Source of the DNA: Turritopsis dohrnii
Lineage: Eukaryota; Cnidaria; Hydrozoa; Anthoathecata; Oceaniidae
Direction: 5' to 3'
DNA length: 64,000 bases
NCBI GenBank assembly: GCA_027922465.2
Contig: BQMF02000367.1
Coordinates: forward strand, 372,001-436,000
Shown one piece after another: positions 44,190 through 55,031 of this stretch (position 1 is the first letter of the stretch; every line of letters begins with the position of its first letter). Position numbers and translations under genes: made by a program. The notes beneath the pieces were generated by a model. It was given only the letters and a program-made list of their open reading frames with translations, was not told the origin of the DNA and did no database searches.

Positions 44190-44329
44190 TGTGGAATGTA
44201 TTTGCCGCCTCTGCCGCCCGTAGGACGCCATTGTAGAATATAAGCGTGGTTTAAAAATATAATTTTTAGTTCACAACATACAGTCCTCGTGGTCGGTCGT
44301 ATCTCCACCGTTCCCACAAGATCACTACA
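44190..44329 (+). repeat. Probable BEL 3' LTR (short or truncated)
   Basis: It starts with TGTGGAATG immediately after the polypurine tract, contains AATATAAGCG, and ends in TTCCCACA (44318) or slightly beyond. With no second copy in the window its exact end cannot be fixed. Confidence 0.55.
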
Positions 44330-45900
44330 TAGAGTTAGCAGATGGAACAATAGTAAATAACGTTGCCAAGCAGAATGGAACTATTCAAACCCAGCTGAAA
44401 ACAAAAGATGATATTTATGTAGACATTAAACTGAGTAATGTTTTATTTATCCCTAATTTTCCACAATGTATCTTTTTCGTGAAATCTGCTACATCTCATG
44501 GATTGACTCTATTACCACTACAAAATGTCTGTCAATTCAAAACGAGCCGAATTGTTACAAACCTGGCACCGCATCCTAGGACATTGTAATACCAGTGTTA
44601 TCAGCAAGACGGAGAAAGTCGTTCAAGGTATGAAAATTTCTGATGATTCCAAATTCGAATGTGAAACCTGTGTGTTGGCCAAACAACTCAATAGTCGTAA
44701 TCGTAAACCAGATGTAAGGGCCACTGAATCATTCGAACTTGTGCATACTGATCTCTCAGGTGCTATTAATTCTATTCTAGGGGCGGTTTCAAATACGCTA
44801 TTATTTTCACTACATGTTTACATATTTCATTCAGGAGAAATCAGATGCTACCCGTGCTACTGAGAAATTTTTAGCGGATATGGAAAGGTTAAAACTTTAA
44901 AAGTTTTAAAATTTTTCATGAAGACATTTATTCTAGTGGCGATATCAAAAGTGTTCGGTAAAATAAAGGAGGAGAACACACCTCGAAGGAGTTTCAGACA
45001 CTCTTAGTTGAGATTCGTATCAAACATGAAAAGAGCGCTCCGTATTCATCACATGAAAATGGTACCGCAGCGAGGAGTTGGAGAACCCTGTTCGAAATGG
45101 CGAGATCATCAATCCTTGTTTCAGGACAGTTGTTATTCACGACACTCCATATGGACTCATCACCGGAATCAAACCAGATATATACAAAATGCAAATCTTT
45201 GGATCAATGTGCTACCCAGTCGTGCAGAAATCAAAGAAACTCGACCCTAAAAGTACCAAGGGAATTTTTGTAGATGGTGATCGTGATAGTTCTATGATCC
45301 TGAATCAGGAGTTGTCAGCAAACACCGTCCTTGTGAAGTTTACCACATTATCGGATGCTGATGATGAATCAATGCCAGTTTCCGATGAACCGATCATCAA
45401 GACAAAGGAACCTGCTGCTACCGTTAGAACACCTATCATAATTACTTAGATCATGTCAACCACCCAATTACTTCATTGATTACAAAGCTAAGTCAAAACC
45501 GTCTAATGGCGTAAATTATGATGGTTATTGCTATCACAACAAAACTCCGAGTTCGTATGAAGATGCCGTATTTTGTCCAGAAGCTAACAAATGGAAACGT
45601 GCTATGGACAATGGGTTTGAAGTATTACGATTGAATGATATTTTTGTCGTTACTGAACTGTCTTCCAATAAGTCGATAGCTTGGGGCAGAAGGGTATATA
45701 ATTTGAAAGGAAATCTTGAAAATCCTATCTCGAAAAAAACCAAAAGATCTTTTGGTTTTTTACCGTCTATGCTTATGATTTTACTTTTATGATTTTGCGG
45801 ATATATTAACGAAACCGACAAGGAAATTTTTATTAGAAACATTTTCTAACTTTATTGTTGGAAAGTAGTTTTTTCAAACTGTTGGACGGAATCTATTGGA
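44330..45900 (+). pseudogene. Ty1/copia pol remnant, several frameshifts and internal deletions
   Basis: Collinear pieces of one copia polyprotein: end of protease (ELADGTIVNNVAKQNGTIQ, LSNVLFIPNFP; 44330-44480); GAG-pre-integrase (LLQTWHRILGHCN, CETCVLAKQLNSR; 44548-44700); start of integrase (ESFELVHTDLSGAIN; 44729-44775); integrase/RT linker (TVVIHDTPYGLITGIKPD, KIFGSMCYP-like; 45130-45230); RT start (PSSYEDAVFCPEANKWKRAM, NGFEVLRLNDIFVVTELSSN; 45550-45680); and the RNase H tail (FADILTKPTRKF; about 45790-45830). Most of RT is missing. Dead copy. Confidence 0.85.
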
Positions 45901-46039
45901 CGGAGCGAATGCAACAAATTTGTCAAATAAATATATTCAAGATTACAATAGCTAAAACTTGATTTATTGACTATCAGTTAATTTTGATGGTATTTGAGAT
46001 CTTGATAAAAATAAAATAAAAACTTTTACTTTTGTTTGA

Positions 46040-46330
46040 AAGAACGAGGCACAACTCCGCAATTTGCTCATTTATCCCAAAAAACATTAACAAAAGTTTG
46101 ACCACAAACTTTTGAAACCGGTGGACAAACCTATTAGAAGCAACTTTTAATAGGTTTCTAAGTTTTTTAGTAAAGCTCAACTTTTCTGTGATTTGCCTAA
46201 TACAAGTGAATGTGACAGTGGTCTCGTGAATATACAGATCTTCGTTTCAATGTTTTTAAAAAAATAGAGATCTTATTTAATAACATTCTTCAACCTCGGT
46301 TTTGTTATAATTTCAGACAACCGGTGAGAT
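46040..46330. repeat. Second copy of the 560-880 upstream region
   Basis: It aligns in the same orientation with 560-880. The gene that follows the first copy is absent here; instead copia sequence ends at about 45.9 kb. This is a truncated segmental duplication or a dispersed repeat. Confidence 0.5.
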
Positions 46331-46497
46331 TCAAAAACTTCATGTTAAACAATTTTCTTATCATTTCATTTCTTTTATCGTTAAATTATGTTTTAAAAAT
46401 ACAAAGTTTACTTATTGAATACAATTAAATCTCCTTGAGAACTTCCATAAGACAAGCAATTGGACCATTTTCAATTCCCCCTAAGAGATTTCACTGT

Positions 46498-46919
46498 ACA
46501 CTCTTTTTTTTTATAAGCATGGTGTTTTTTTTTGCTCAGCCTCAGTATGCTTGCAAAAATTCCATTTTCAGCTTCAAAATATGCTTATGTTATGCTTATG
46601 CCGTAGTTGTGCATATTTCAAACGAAACGTGAAGATGATGGTGATGAAGTCATGCAGGATGCCGAACTTGTTCGACCTGAAGAAGATGGAAACATCTTTG
46701 ATCTACTTGATCAGTTTTATGTTTGATTTTACGATAAAAAACATTTACATTTTAGTTCATGTATACTGTATTCATGTTCACCCAACCCTCTGTCCTCTAA
46801 ATTTCCTGGCCTAACATTTAAGTTCAGGCTGGGATTATGCTTGCATTATGCTTAATTTTTAGGGGGTCTCCAGCTTCGGTATGCTTATAAAGTTTATGCT
46901 TATAAAAAAAAAAGAGTGT
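46498..46919. mobile_element. ~420-bp inverted-repeat element with a coding fragment
   Basis: The ends CACTCTTTTTTTTTATAAGC and its reverse complement (46897-46919) pair over about 22 bp and are flanked by TA on both sides. TATGCTTAT words recur near both ends. The end design resembles the element at 24.2-24.8 kb. A short protein-like stretch lies inside (46625-46726). Confidence 0.75.
46625..46726 (+). pseudogene. Acidic coding fragment with stop, inside inverted-repeat element
   Basis: A 33-codon plus-strand frame (KREDDGDEVMQDAELVRPEE then DGNIFDLLDQFYV and a TGA) has clear protein composition and reads like the C-terminal end of a protein. It may be the tail of the parent transposase or a captured exon. 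No other part of the gene is nearby. Confidence 0.4.
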
Positions 46920-48196
46920 ATATATTTATAGCAATTTTGTAACACATTAGAAAATTGAGTGTACTTCCATATGTTGCATGATAGCTATTTGATTTAAGCT
47001 TGCTTGATATAAAATAAACTCAAACGTCAAGAAATGATGTTATAAAGATTTATAATCAAATTTTATTTATATGTTATGATTTTCAGTTTGTAGAAGCTTT
47101 GTAGAAAATCTATTGGATCGGCGATCATTTTCTTTCACTTGAAAATGTTATGAAATCTATAATGTACCTCAGCTTAAGCCGCGTAGTCGTCAGGTAGAAT
47201 GCTCACTAACATAAATGCATGCTAGATAGAAATCCTTAGGTGTGTGCACTTATAGTTTACCCATGAAATAGAACATCTGCATCTTCTTTATCCAACATTA
47301 GTCACTTCTGTCACTTTTGGTCAATTATTCTGGGTGACATTCGAGATGTATATACCTTCTTATTTGTAAAAAAAATGCCAGTGTCTAACAAAAATGGTCC
47401 ATAATGAACGTCCCAGTAATGTTAATCGCTAGGTTCATAAAGATTAGCCAGAGAAGACAATTGAGCAAGGGATATCGATCTCACAAAATTCTTATTTGTC
47501 GAGATACTATTTCACATTTTAACGATGTAGCTACGAATACACCTTCCCCGAATTTCTCTGTTTAAATGACGAGTTAATGCTTAGTTATCAAGTTTAGCTT
47601 CGTTTCTATGTATTTTATTGTTTTTCTAATTTCGTTTTCAGTAAGTGATTGTTACTCATTCTTTCAGTTCCCCAGTGGAATAATTAGAAGTAATTAAGAG
47701 TTTGAAAACTTAGAGGCTAGGCTACAACACGATGTTTAAACAGAAATTCGGGAAAGGTGTATTGTACTTGCAAAAATAAATAAATATATATTTCCATTTT
47801 AATTTAATCTCTACATATAAACGAGTTCTATGAAAGCATATTGAAACACAACACAAAAACAATCTATACTTAAACAGACAATCAAAAAAGATAGCTGACA
47901 AGCGGACAGTCTTTCAGAAATCTCTTTGAAAGAGATTAAAGGAGCCCAAAGTGACTTTTCAGTTCTGTACGATTGGAACCAGGATAAAATTTAAAGTCAT
48001 CAAATCATCTATCAAGTGATTACAACTATATCTATCCTAATACCAAAATAATTTTAATTCTATTTATACATGAACAATTAAATTTGATAAGTAAAAGCTA
48101 CTATCGTATAAATAAATGTTTGATAATACAAAGAAATCATTGAAGCAAAATTGAGAAATTTCTCTTTGCTGAAAACCCATATAAAAACTAAAGTTT
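46920..48196. other. 3' flank of the 7TM receptor gene, nothing recognised
   Basis: No ORF or repeat of note. 48050-48196 is the 3' UTR side of the receptor, since it is conserved with the inverted copy at 51653-51801. Confidence 0.4.
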
Positions 48197-50836
48197 TTAA
48201 ACTTTTGCTTCTCGCAAACTGACAGCATGTTTCATCGATGCAATACGAGAGCTTTTTGTAAGTAACACTGGCGAATCAAGTGAAGAGTTTTTAAAACATG
48301 GATAATGAGACCAAACTCGTTTGTTCAAACATATGTAGAGCAACCAAATGAGGAAGCCACGAAACGAGCGCAAAAACGTAAACAAGAAAGACATGGCGGC
48401 ATTGAAGGCCAAACTGCTGTCACTGGTAGGATTTGGGATTTGAACAAAACCAATCACTTCCACACATCCAAGAATAACTATGAGTTTCAAGGCAGTCTTT
48501 GCGAGATTTTTATCACTGGAACTGCTACTGGATTTTGAGAGGAGTTGCTTGGAAATTGTTTGTTGTTTGTGAATTTTGGCGATTACCCAAATCAGGATGG
48601 TTGTATCAAAGCAAGCCACTAGTATAACAGGAATGATATAAAGAACCACACGACCATAATTAGAGCCAATCCAACATCCGGAAGATGATAATCCATATCC
48701 AATAAACAAGATGTTTCTGAAGTCAAATATAGTTGTGATAATAATGACCAGTGTCGGCACAGAAAACGCTATAACACAGTAACAGTAAAAGCGTTTGAAC
48801 GATCGACCGAAACGACTTGAGGTATTTTTACGTAACGTCAACCAAACCTCCAAAGAGATAATAACGGTCCATATCTGAACAGTGAGGAGTGACCAATGCA
48901 ATGAAACAGCTATGATCTTACAAGTCGTGCTTCTTGTTTTTATAAATATAGTGGATAGAACAAGGAGATCGGATAAGAACAACACCGTACAAAGAGACGT
49001 GATGTTCAAACTGGGAATTGTTTTCAACTCTTTGAAACACAAATATGTGAAAATGATGATGAAGTAACAGAAAGCGCTGACAACCGTTCCAATCAAGGTA
49101 ACATATTCTTCAATGTCCTGTGTCGATTGTAACCAGTCAGGCTTAGCTGAACGAGCAGTAGCGTAGTTTTCAAGGCAAACTCCAACGCCATCATTCAAGG
49201 GAATGTAATCTGATACGTTATATACTTGTTCTGTTTCTTTTAAGACAGTGATAGTAGAATCATTGTTGATTATATAGTCTTGAGTGCTGAAATGCTGAAG
49301 AGGACAATTTGCAGATAAGTAAAATTGTTTGCAAGTTGCTACATGAAACTTCTTAAGAATTGAGCTTGAGTTGATATAGCTGTAATGAAGCCAGATTATG
49401 AAATCATCTTTATAAAAGGTGGTGTTATCAGCAGTTACACTACAGAATTCATTGATCCATATTGAACTTATGTTCTGTTCTTGGGATTGAAAGCATTGCT
49501 TGGCATTAGGAAATGTTCGACTCAGATCAAAACCATGTAGTATTGAAGTTTGAAAGTTGTTTTCGGAGGATACGTTTAACACAGTCTTTCCCACTAATGA
49601 CGAAAACTTCATCAACAGATTATCTAGTGTTCGCAAGTCATCCAAGGTACGTATTGTGTATTGAACAAAACTGTAGTCTTCAAATTTCCCAATTATATGG
49701 TTAGATGGAAACTTCATCTTTAGAGATTCGCAAACTTCACATTCATTAAAATATCTCAAGATAATATTTGCTCCAGGAAATGACTTGGACAACATACATT
49801 TTGTTAATCTAGTGTCAAGAGAATCCAGTTGACCTATACCAGAACTAGAATTTGAGTTTTTATGTGTTCTAATGCATGTAAAGCCAGTTTTTTCGTAACC
49901 ATAGGCACATCTGAATTTCTTACAACTTCCAGTGTTAAAATCATAAAGTTCGTCTGGATCACAATGCATTTCAATTTTGAGTTTGTTACCATCCTTATCA
50001 TATGCGTACATCGCTTTCTCGCTGTAACTAATAACTATAGAATAACGCATGATCTCTTCTGGACGTTTGGGACAGGAGTTAACTGACAATCCATTTAAAC
50101 TGTCACCTCTACATTTGAGACAATGAACATTTCGAAAAGGTATGTTTGACTTTGAAATGGTTCCTTGGTAGCCAGCACATAGTAGACTATCTCTACTATT
50201 AGAATTAGGGCAGGTATTTTTAACAGGTCTGAAATCACAAGACTGAAAATGTTGATTCGGTTTATTTTCAACTTTTACCATATAGTGACAGTTATTGGTG
50301 GTAAGTAAGCCAGCTGTACTGTTGACATAATTACAAGTGATCGACAGATTCAACAGTCTGGTCTTTGTAACACCATGCCATGCTGCTGTCGTCGGACTGT
50401 AGTATACCAAGTTGTCATCACCAACGACTGGCTGAAAGTCTTGTTCAGTACTGTTTGGGTGAAGAGAGACGATCAAAATGTTTTCTACAAGATCGCTGGC
50501 TTTTACATTTTGGACTACAGGCAAGCAAGAGAACTGTTTCTTTCTATCAATTTTCTCCAAAAAATAATCTAAGTATTCATCAAGACTATTCCAAGTTGGC
50601 CGCTTGTTCCATAGATAATCAATACAGCATGTTCGAAATGTCAGACATGACGGATGACATGAACAACATCCGTTTTCATTTACTTGATTTTCACTACACA
50701 ACTGTGTGTCCGACAAATTGAAATACAAATCAGGAGACGAAAAATTAAGAAAGTGATACAATTTTTGGACAGGAAATATATCAGCAAACACATTTGTTGA
50801 TAGTAATATGATAAGGAGTCGAAATCCCATTGTCAC
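48197..50836 (-). CDS. Methuselah/secretin-type 7TM receptor with SMB-like domain
   Basis: Intronless, 879 codons. The ATG at 50836 is followed by a signal peptide (MTMGFRLLIILLSTNVFA). Residues 47-72 form a compact Cys cluster (C-x9-CC-x-C-x3-C-x5-CC-x-D) like a somatomedin-B domain, which in vertebrate proteins mediates protein binding. A ~500-residue Cys- and Asn-rich ectodomain follows. Seven membrane spans run from ~580 (LIGTVVSAFCYFIIIFTYLC) to ~835, with LKTIPSLNITSLCTVLFLSD in TM2 and a Ser run in the third intracellular loop. The layout fits class B/Methuselah-like GPCRs, which are numerous in cnidarians. No GPS cleavage motif (HLTxF or similar) is visible. Ligand unknown. Confidence 0.8.
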   Translation of the reverse strand: MTMGFRLLIILLSTNVFADIFPVQKLYHFLNFSSPDLYFNLSDTQLCSENQVNENGCCSCHPSCLTFRTCCIDYLWNKRPTWNSLDEYLDYFLEKIDRKKQFSCLPVVQNVKASDLVENILIVSLHPNSTEQDFQPVVGDDNLVYYSPTTAAWHGVTKTRLLNLSITCNYVNSTAGLLTTNNCHYMVKVENKPNQHFQSCDFRPVKNTCPNSNSRDSLLCAGYQGTISKSNIPFRNVHCLKCRGDSLNGLSVNSCPKRPEEIMRYSIVISYSEKAMYAYDKDGNKLKIEMHCDPDELYDFNTGSCKKFRCAYGYEKTGFTCIRTHKNSNSSSGIGQLDSLDTRLTKCMLSKSFPGANIILRYFNECEVCESLKMKFPSNHIIGKFEDYSFVQYTIRTLDDLRTLDNLLMKFSSLVGKTVLNVSSENNFQTSILHGFDLSRTFPNAKQCFQSQEQNISSIWINEFCSVTADNTTFYKDDFIIWLHYSYINSSSILKKFHVATCKQFYLSANCPLQHFSTQDYIINNDSTITVLKETEQVYNVSDYIPLNDGVGVCLENYATARSAKPDWLQSTQDIEEYVTLIGTVVSAFCYFIIIFTYLCFKELKTIPSLNITSLCTVLFLSDLLVLSTIFIKTRSTTCKIIAVSLHWSLLTVQIWTVIISLEVWLTLRKNTSSRFGRSFKRFYCYCVIAFSVPTLVIIITTIFDFRNILFIGYGLSSSGCWIGSNYGRVVLYIIPVILVACFDTTILIWVIAKIHKQQTISKQLLSKSSSSSSDKNLAKTALKLIVILGCVEVIGFVQIPNPTSDSSLAFNAAMSFLFTFLRSFRGFLIWLLYICLNKRVWSHYPCFKNSSLDSPVLLTKSSRIASMKHAVSLREAKV

Positions 50837-51216
50837 TAACAGGTATCATATAAAACCAGAATCGTGTCAATACAAACAATGTCAACTTCAATTTCTGATG
50901 TACTCAGTTGACTTTCATTAATATCATAATTGATCCTTCAGTCTTTAACGTCGACCTCCTATCTCTATGAAGGAAAAATCGCTGTTATTTAAAACTCAAT
51001 TTTAAGACAGTTAATCATTTTAAAGACAAAATAATGTTATCAATAGCCACAAATATTCATATTCATCACATTATGATCTTAAACGTTAAAGACATAAAAA
51101 CTCAATTAAAAACAATGATGATTTAAGCTGATTACCGGAAAACCGTTCAAAAGCCTCTGTAAAGAATTTCAAAACAACGTCCATACCATGTAGACTTAGA
51201 AACCATGTATCGAAAC
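50837..51216. other. 5' flank of the 7TM receptor gene
   Basis: AT-rich and presumably promoter-bearing. No element is recognised. Confidence 0.35.
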
Positions 51217-51284
51217 AACCTCGTACCCAGGGTTTCTTGCCTTTTCGATATACGGACAAGGCAAGAAACCCTGGGTACGAGGTT
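51217..51284. repeat. 68-bp foldback, CCTGGGTACGAGG type
   Basis: The left arm AACCTCGTACCCAGGGTTTC (51217-51242) and the right arm (51260-51284) are perfect reverse complements over 25 bp around a ~17-nt loop. The motif CCTGGGTACGAGG also ends a second foldback at 52445-52499. Similar words (CTGGGAACGAGG) are, to my knowledge, common in coral genomes. Confidence 0.85.
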
Positions 51285-51504
51285 GGTATCCAAAGTGTTT
51301 TTGTAATTCTTTATATTTTTTTATGTGGTTCTTCTCCCTAGAACATAAATTTTCAAATAAAAATATTAAAAATATATTTTATTAAATAACTTTAACGATA
51401 AAATTGTGTACGGGAAGGAAAAGCGAGCCAAGTTTTCAATATCAAACAGGAACAGCACCAAAAACAAACAAAATTCGCAAACAAAAATGCATGCTGAAGA
51501 GATA

Positions 51505-51801
51505 TTTGGTTGCTCTATATATGCTTGAATCAATGAGTTTTGTCTCATTATCTATATTCTAAAAACTCTTAACTTGATTCGCCAGTGTTACTTAAAAATA
51601 GCTCTCGTGTTGCATCGATGAAACATGCTGTCAGTGTGCGAGAAACAAAAGTTTAAAAACTTTAGTTTTTATATGCGTTTTCAGTGAGTATAAATTTTCG
51701 CAATTTTCCTTCAACGATTTCTTTGTATTATAAGCCATTTTATCTATACGGTAGTATCTTTTACTTATCAGATCTATATTGTTCATAAGTAAAGAGAATC
51801 C
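51505..51801 (+). pseudogene. Inverted fragment of the 7TM receptor (C-terminus and 3' UTR)
   Basis: The plus-strand translation at 51509-51652 gives WLLYICLNQ-stop-VLSHYLYSKNS-stop-LDSPVLLKNSSRVASMKH then AVSVRETKV-stop, collinear with the C-terminus of the receptor at 48197. The two in-frame stops make it dead. Similarity continues through 51801 into the receptor's 3' UTR (TTTAAAAACTTTAGTTTTTA; GATTTCTTTGTATTAT). The duplication is in opposite orientation, about 1 kb upstream of the intact gene's start. Confidence 0.88.
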
Positions 51802-52444
51802 AGTTTGGTAGGAGGATCGTGTGACCACTCTAAAGGAAGACTTTAAACTTGATCAATCCAGTCGCACAATAGTGATAGTGAAATTTGTAGCTTCTTTGAT
51901 CTTTTTGAAGTATCTGACCGCTTATTAGATTTCACTAAGTGAAAAATTATAGGTTTCGGCGTCGTTCTATCTATCTTCTCTGCCTGTTCAATCTATCTTT
52001 GTGGCCGCACTTACTAACTCAAAGTTCTTTTATTTCTATTTCTTTTCTTCCTTGCTGTCATGACCATGACAAGTTTTTGTATAAAGTGGGTTTTTTATAT
52101 TACAAAAAAAAAAGATCTTTCCCTAATGAAAAACAAAAAGATGGATCTCAACTCTTTTTTGATTCGAAGTATCACTTGGAAATTTAGTTATGCTTTTGAT
52201 GTTAATATGCTTCGAACATCAGTTGCAGCGAAGAAGCAGTTTTAATTTTTAACTCGAAATTCAAACCGTTCTATTTGTTTGTTATTTGATTTATTTATTT
52301 TGTTTTAGTATTTCGGATAGATTTTTCATCATTATTTAATTTTAGCATCATTTGAAGCTGTTCATATCTTTCCAGAATCATCACAAGATGATCGATCACA
52401 AGGAAACGATTTCTTATGCCAATAATGCAAACAACTACTTTGCC
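51802..52444. other. Intergenic, nothing recognised
   Basis: No convincing frame. More 5' parts of the inverted receptor copy would lie before 51505, and none are clear here. Confidence 0.35.
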
Positions 52445-52499
52445 AACCTCGTACCTCTTGTCTTTTCATTGTACGGCGCGGCCGGCCCTGGGTACGAGG
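52445..52499. repeat. Second CCTGGGTACGAGG foldback, decayed
   Basis: AACCTCGTACC (52445-52455) and GGTACGAGG (52491-52499) are the outer arms; the inner arms have diverged, and GGCGCGGCCGGCC lies before the right arm. Same family as 51217-51284. Confidence 0.6.
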
Positions 52500-52940
52500 A
52501 TGCTACTTTGCCTAATCTTTGCTACAGCCAAAAAGATTTTTTCCCTGATCATAAAATTATTTTCCTCACACTCCCTCCTCTAACTCGTTGGACCAAGATC
52601 CAACCTGAATTGAGTAGATTTTTTAGGAGACTTGTAGTGTTCCCCAAGTTCAATTTTTTGAAGCTGAAATAAAAAGATAAATTGTTTTTTGTTGTTGCCC
52701 ACGATGTTTCTCTTTTCAGAAAGAAAGAAAAAAACCGTGATATTGACTCGCCAAAAAAACCCACAACTTTTTTCAATTATTTTATTTTTCTTTTTAATGC
52801 AGTTAAAATTGATCTTGACGTGAAAATTCCTTGGGTTGAAACATTCGCTATGCTGTCATGACAACTTTAAAAGTTAATGTGTAACTCGTGCTTATCCACA
52901 TGTGTTTACTTTACATGTTGTTCATCTTCTACGGTTTCTA
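52500..52940. other. Intergenic, nothing recognised
   Basis: AT-rich; no structure noted. Confidence 0.35.
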
Positions 52941-52942
52941 AT

Positions 52943-53130
52943 TGGCAAAATCGTCAAAAAGTCACTGCAACAGAGGGCACTTTTTATTGAAATTGTGTAT
53001 ATATTACTTAAGAAATGCACTCCTTCGCAGAGATTTTTAACAAATGTGCCGGCTGGGAAGTCATAAAAAAGATGGAGGAAACCGAAATGACAAAAAAAAC
53101 AAACATCATCCTGCTGGATCTGCTGACATA
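52943..53130 (-). pseudogene. Relic similar to the 5' exon of the beta-helix gene
   Basis: DNA here matches 14485-14670 in the same orientation: CACTTTTTATTGAAATTGTG, a TATATTA..TTA block, GCACT(T)CCTT(C/G)GCAGAGA and TGTGC(C/T)GGCTGG. On the minus strand it starts ATGATGTTTGTTTTTTTTGTC (hydrophobic leader) but soon meets stops. It is a decayed paralogous first exon; no following beta-helix exon is seen. Confidence 0.55.
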
Positions 53131-53824
53131 TACACGATGTGTTGTGCTGTGTTTTTGAGAAGATAATGAAAATCAGATGACTGACATTATGCTTTTGGTG
53201 TCTGTTAGTTCATCAAAACTTCATAGTGTGGTGTAAGCCCTTCATAATAAAGGCAATGACAGTGAGGTCATCTCTAAAAGTTTTTACCAAAACGTTTGTT
53301 GGTCCTAAATTGTTAAGTGAACACACTTTTGTAATAACCCAACGTAGATCTATCGCTATCTATCGCAGAAAAGATAAATGAAAAATAATCAAAACGTGTT
53401 GAAAATTCTGTTCTAAATTTTGTAATGGTTCCGATTCTCCCCTAGTATTTTAGTGATGATATAGAGAGTTTGATGAGTGTTAGGTGTTGAGGGAGAGATA
53501 GATTAGATGGGTATTTCGATTGAATCAGCAGTAAAAAAGTGCTTTTTGGAATCCATTCATTAACGTCTTTGGTAAAGAAGGTGTTAAACACTGATGTGGA
53601 AAAGTAGACACATTATAGATGTTTGATAAAAACAGCAGTTAAGTATTATGATTTTACCCATTTAGTACCCGGTCCCTGGGTTGTGGGGTAAAGGAAGAAT
53701 ATGGGGATGACTCTGTGTGTGTGTTGTGGACAGATTTTTGATACCCGTGTTGTTCACGTCTGCTATATTCACCGAATGTCGAATCGGAGAAACCGGTATT
53801 GTACCGGTACCAGCTCTAATAAAA
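53131..53824. other. Intergenic, upstream of an exon candidate
   Basis: No repeat or frame of note. GGTACCGG near 53815 is the only short palindrome. Confidence 0.35.
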
Positions 53825-53900
53825 ATGGCGGACATTCGCTGTGTGCAAGAGGAAGCAAATAGTGCAGCTCCATGTGGTCCAGGAAATGTGTTTCGTAGAG
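53825..53900 (+). CDS. Candidate first exon of an unidentified gene
   Basis: An ATG in strong context (AAAAATGGCGGACATTCG) opens a 25-codon frame (MADIRCVQEEANSAAPCGPG NVFRR) that runs into a consensus donor, AGAG then GTATGAGT, at 53901. It ends in phase 1. The downstream partner exon is not certain. A GT/AG-compatible acceptor at 56057 continues in frame for ~20 codons (ELATAINTLSFIVQK), and 57072-57217 is another exon candidate. Function unknown. Confidence 0.45.
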
Positions 53901-54366
53901 GTATGAGTTATTGAAATAAAATCACAAGATATGGTATTATAAGTAGAACTGGTTAAATTTAACATGTTTAATTATTGAATTGCTAAATAACAAGAAATTC
54001 ATGCCCCAAAAACATTAAGTCTCATCATGTATGTATGACTTTTAACAAAATTCATCATCGTTAAAACACATTGCTGCGTTTTTTCAAGTGCAGTGGCTCG
54101 ATGAAATAGAGTAGCCAAGCACCCGAACAACTACAAGTACCCTTACATGTAGTTTAACTCTAGCACCTTTATTGAATATGTTAAAAACAAGTTTGTAACA
54201 AAAAAAGACTCATTTTCCAGGAAGCAGATATATAATTTTTCTGCAGTCTCAGCACTTTGCAACTTTGAAAAATTTGCAACTTAAATGCAACACAGTATTG
54301 TATTCCCAGATGTATGTAAATTATTGTTTTCCTAGACATACCTTAGAGGCACAAAGGCTGCACTAA
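53901..54366. other. Probable intron or intergenic
   Basis: Nothing is recognised before the MITE. Confidence 0.3.
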
Positions 54367-55028
54367 GGCCGATGGAAATTTTATATTAGTTTAGCGTCAC
54401 TTAACTCCTGAAAATGTCATGCGGCATGTTTTCATTATTCATTATTCGTTAATTTTATTCTAGTGCTATACATAGCCGGAGAACACATCAAATACACCAT
54501 TTTGCATTATATTATAATCACTGATATCCCGCCCGCCCGCCCGCCCGAGTACGGTACTAGCTCGAGCTTTCAAATTACTTCAGACCTGCTTTTTCTTCAA
54601 CTACATTGAAAAAGAAGAAATTTTCAAGAAATTTTTGCAAATTAGGTATTCTGCAAAGTTGGCTTTTCCAGCATGTATATATCTGATAGAAATCGAAACC
54701 ATAACTCTATTATTCCAAAACGCTGCAAAAATTAATGTCTACTTCAATTACATAATCGAATGTCGAAATTTCGCTACATTTATTATACGGAACACTCTGG
54801 GGAAGTCATTAGACGCACATGGAAGAGCAACTACTTGGACATTTTGAACCGGGATATGACGGTCGGTGGTGGGTAGGCAAGCAAATAAAGTGGATGATGT
54901 ATTATTCTTGTTAGATTGTCATTTTGTATTAAAATAATGAAATCTTGTAAAATAATGAACTTTTTTACGCGGGCACTTAAAGTGATGCGGGCGGGTGACG
55001 CTAAACTAATATAAAATTTCCATCGGCC
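54367..55028. mobile_element. 662-bp MITE, TAA duplication (PIF/Harbinger-like)
   Basis: The ends GGCCGATGGAAATTTTATAT and the inverse pair over about 36 bp to TAGTTTAGCGTCAC. TAA flanks each side (54364-54366, 55029-55031). TAA duplications with GGC-type ends are typical of PIF/Harbinger MITEs. A (CCCG)n run lies at about 54526-54546. No ORF. Confidence 0.87.
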
Positions 55029-55031
55029 TAA

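Larger units (their letters stand above)
41473..44329 (+). mobile_element. BEL/Pao LTR retrotransposon, 5'-truncated and lacking RT
   Basis: Contains Gag (DUF1759-type), the end of the aspartic protease (DUF1758-type) domain and a complete integrase, but no reverse transcriptase or RNase H. A purine tract (AGAGGGGGAG, 44180-44189) precedes a probable 3' LTR that starts TGTGGAATG at 44190 and carries AATATAAGCG as a TATA-like box. No 5' LTR was found. The element joins unit 7 of the Helentron-like array on the left and copia sequence on the right. Confidence 0.85.
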
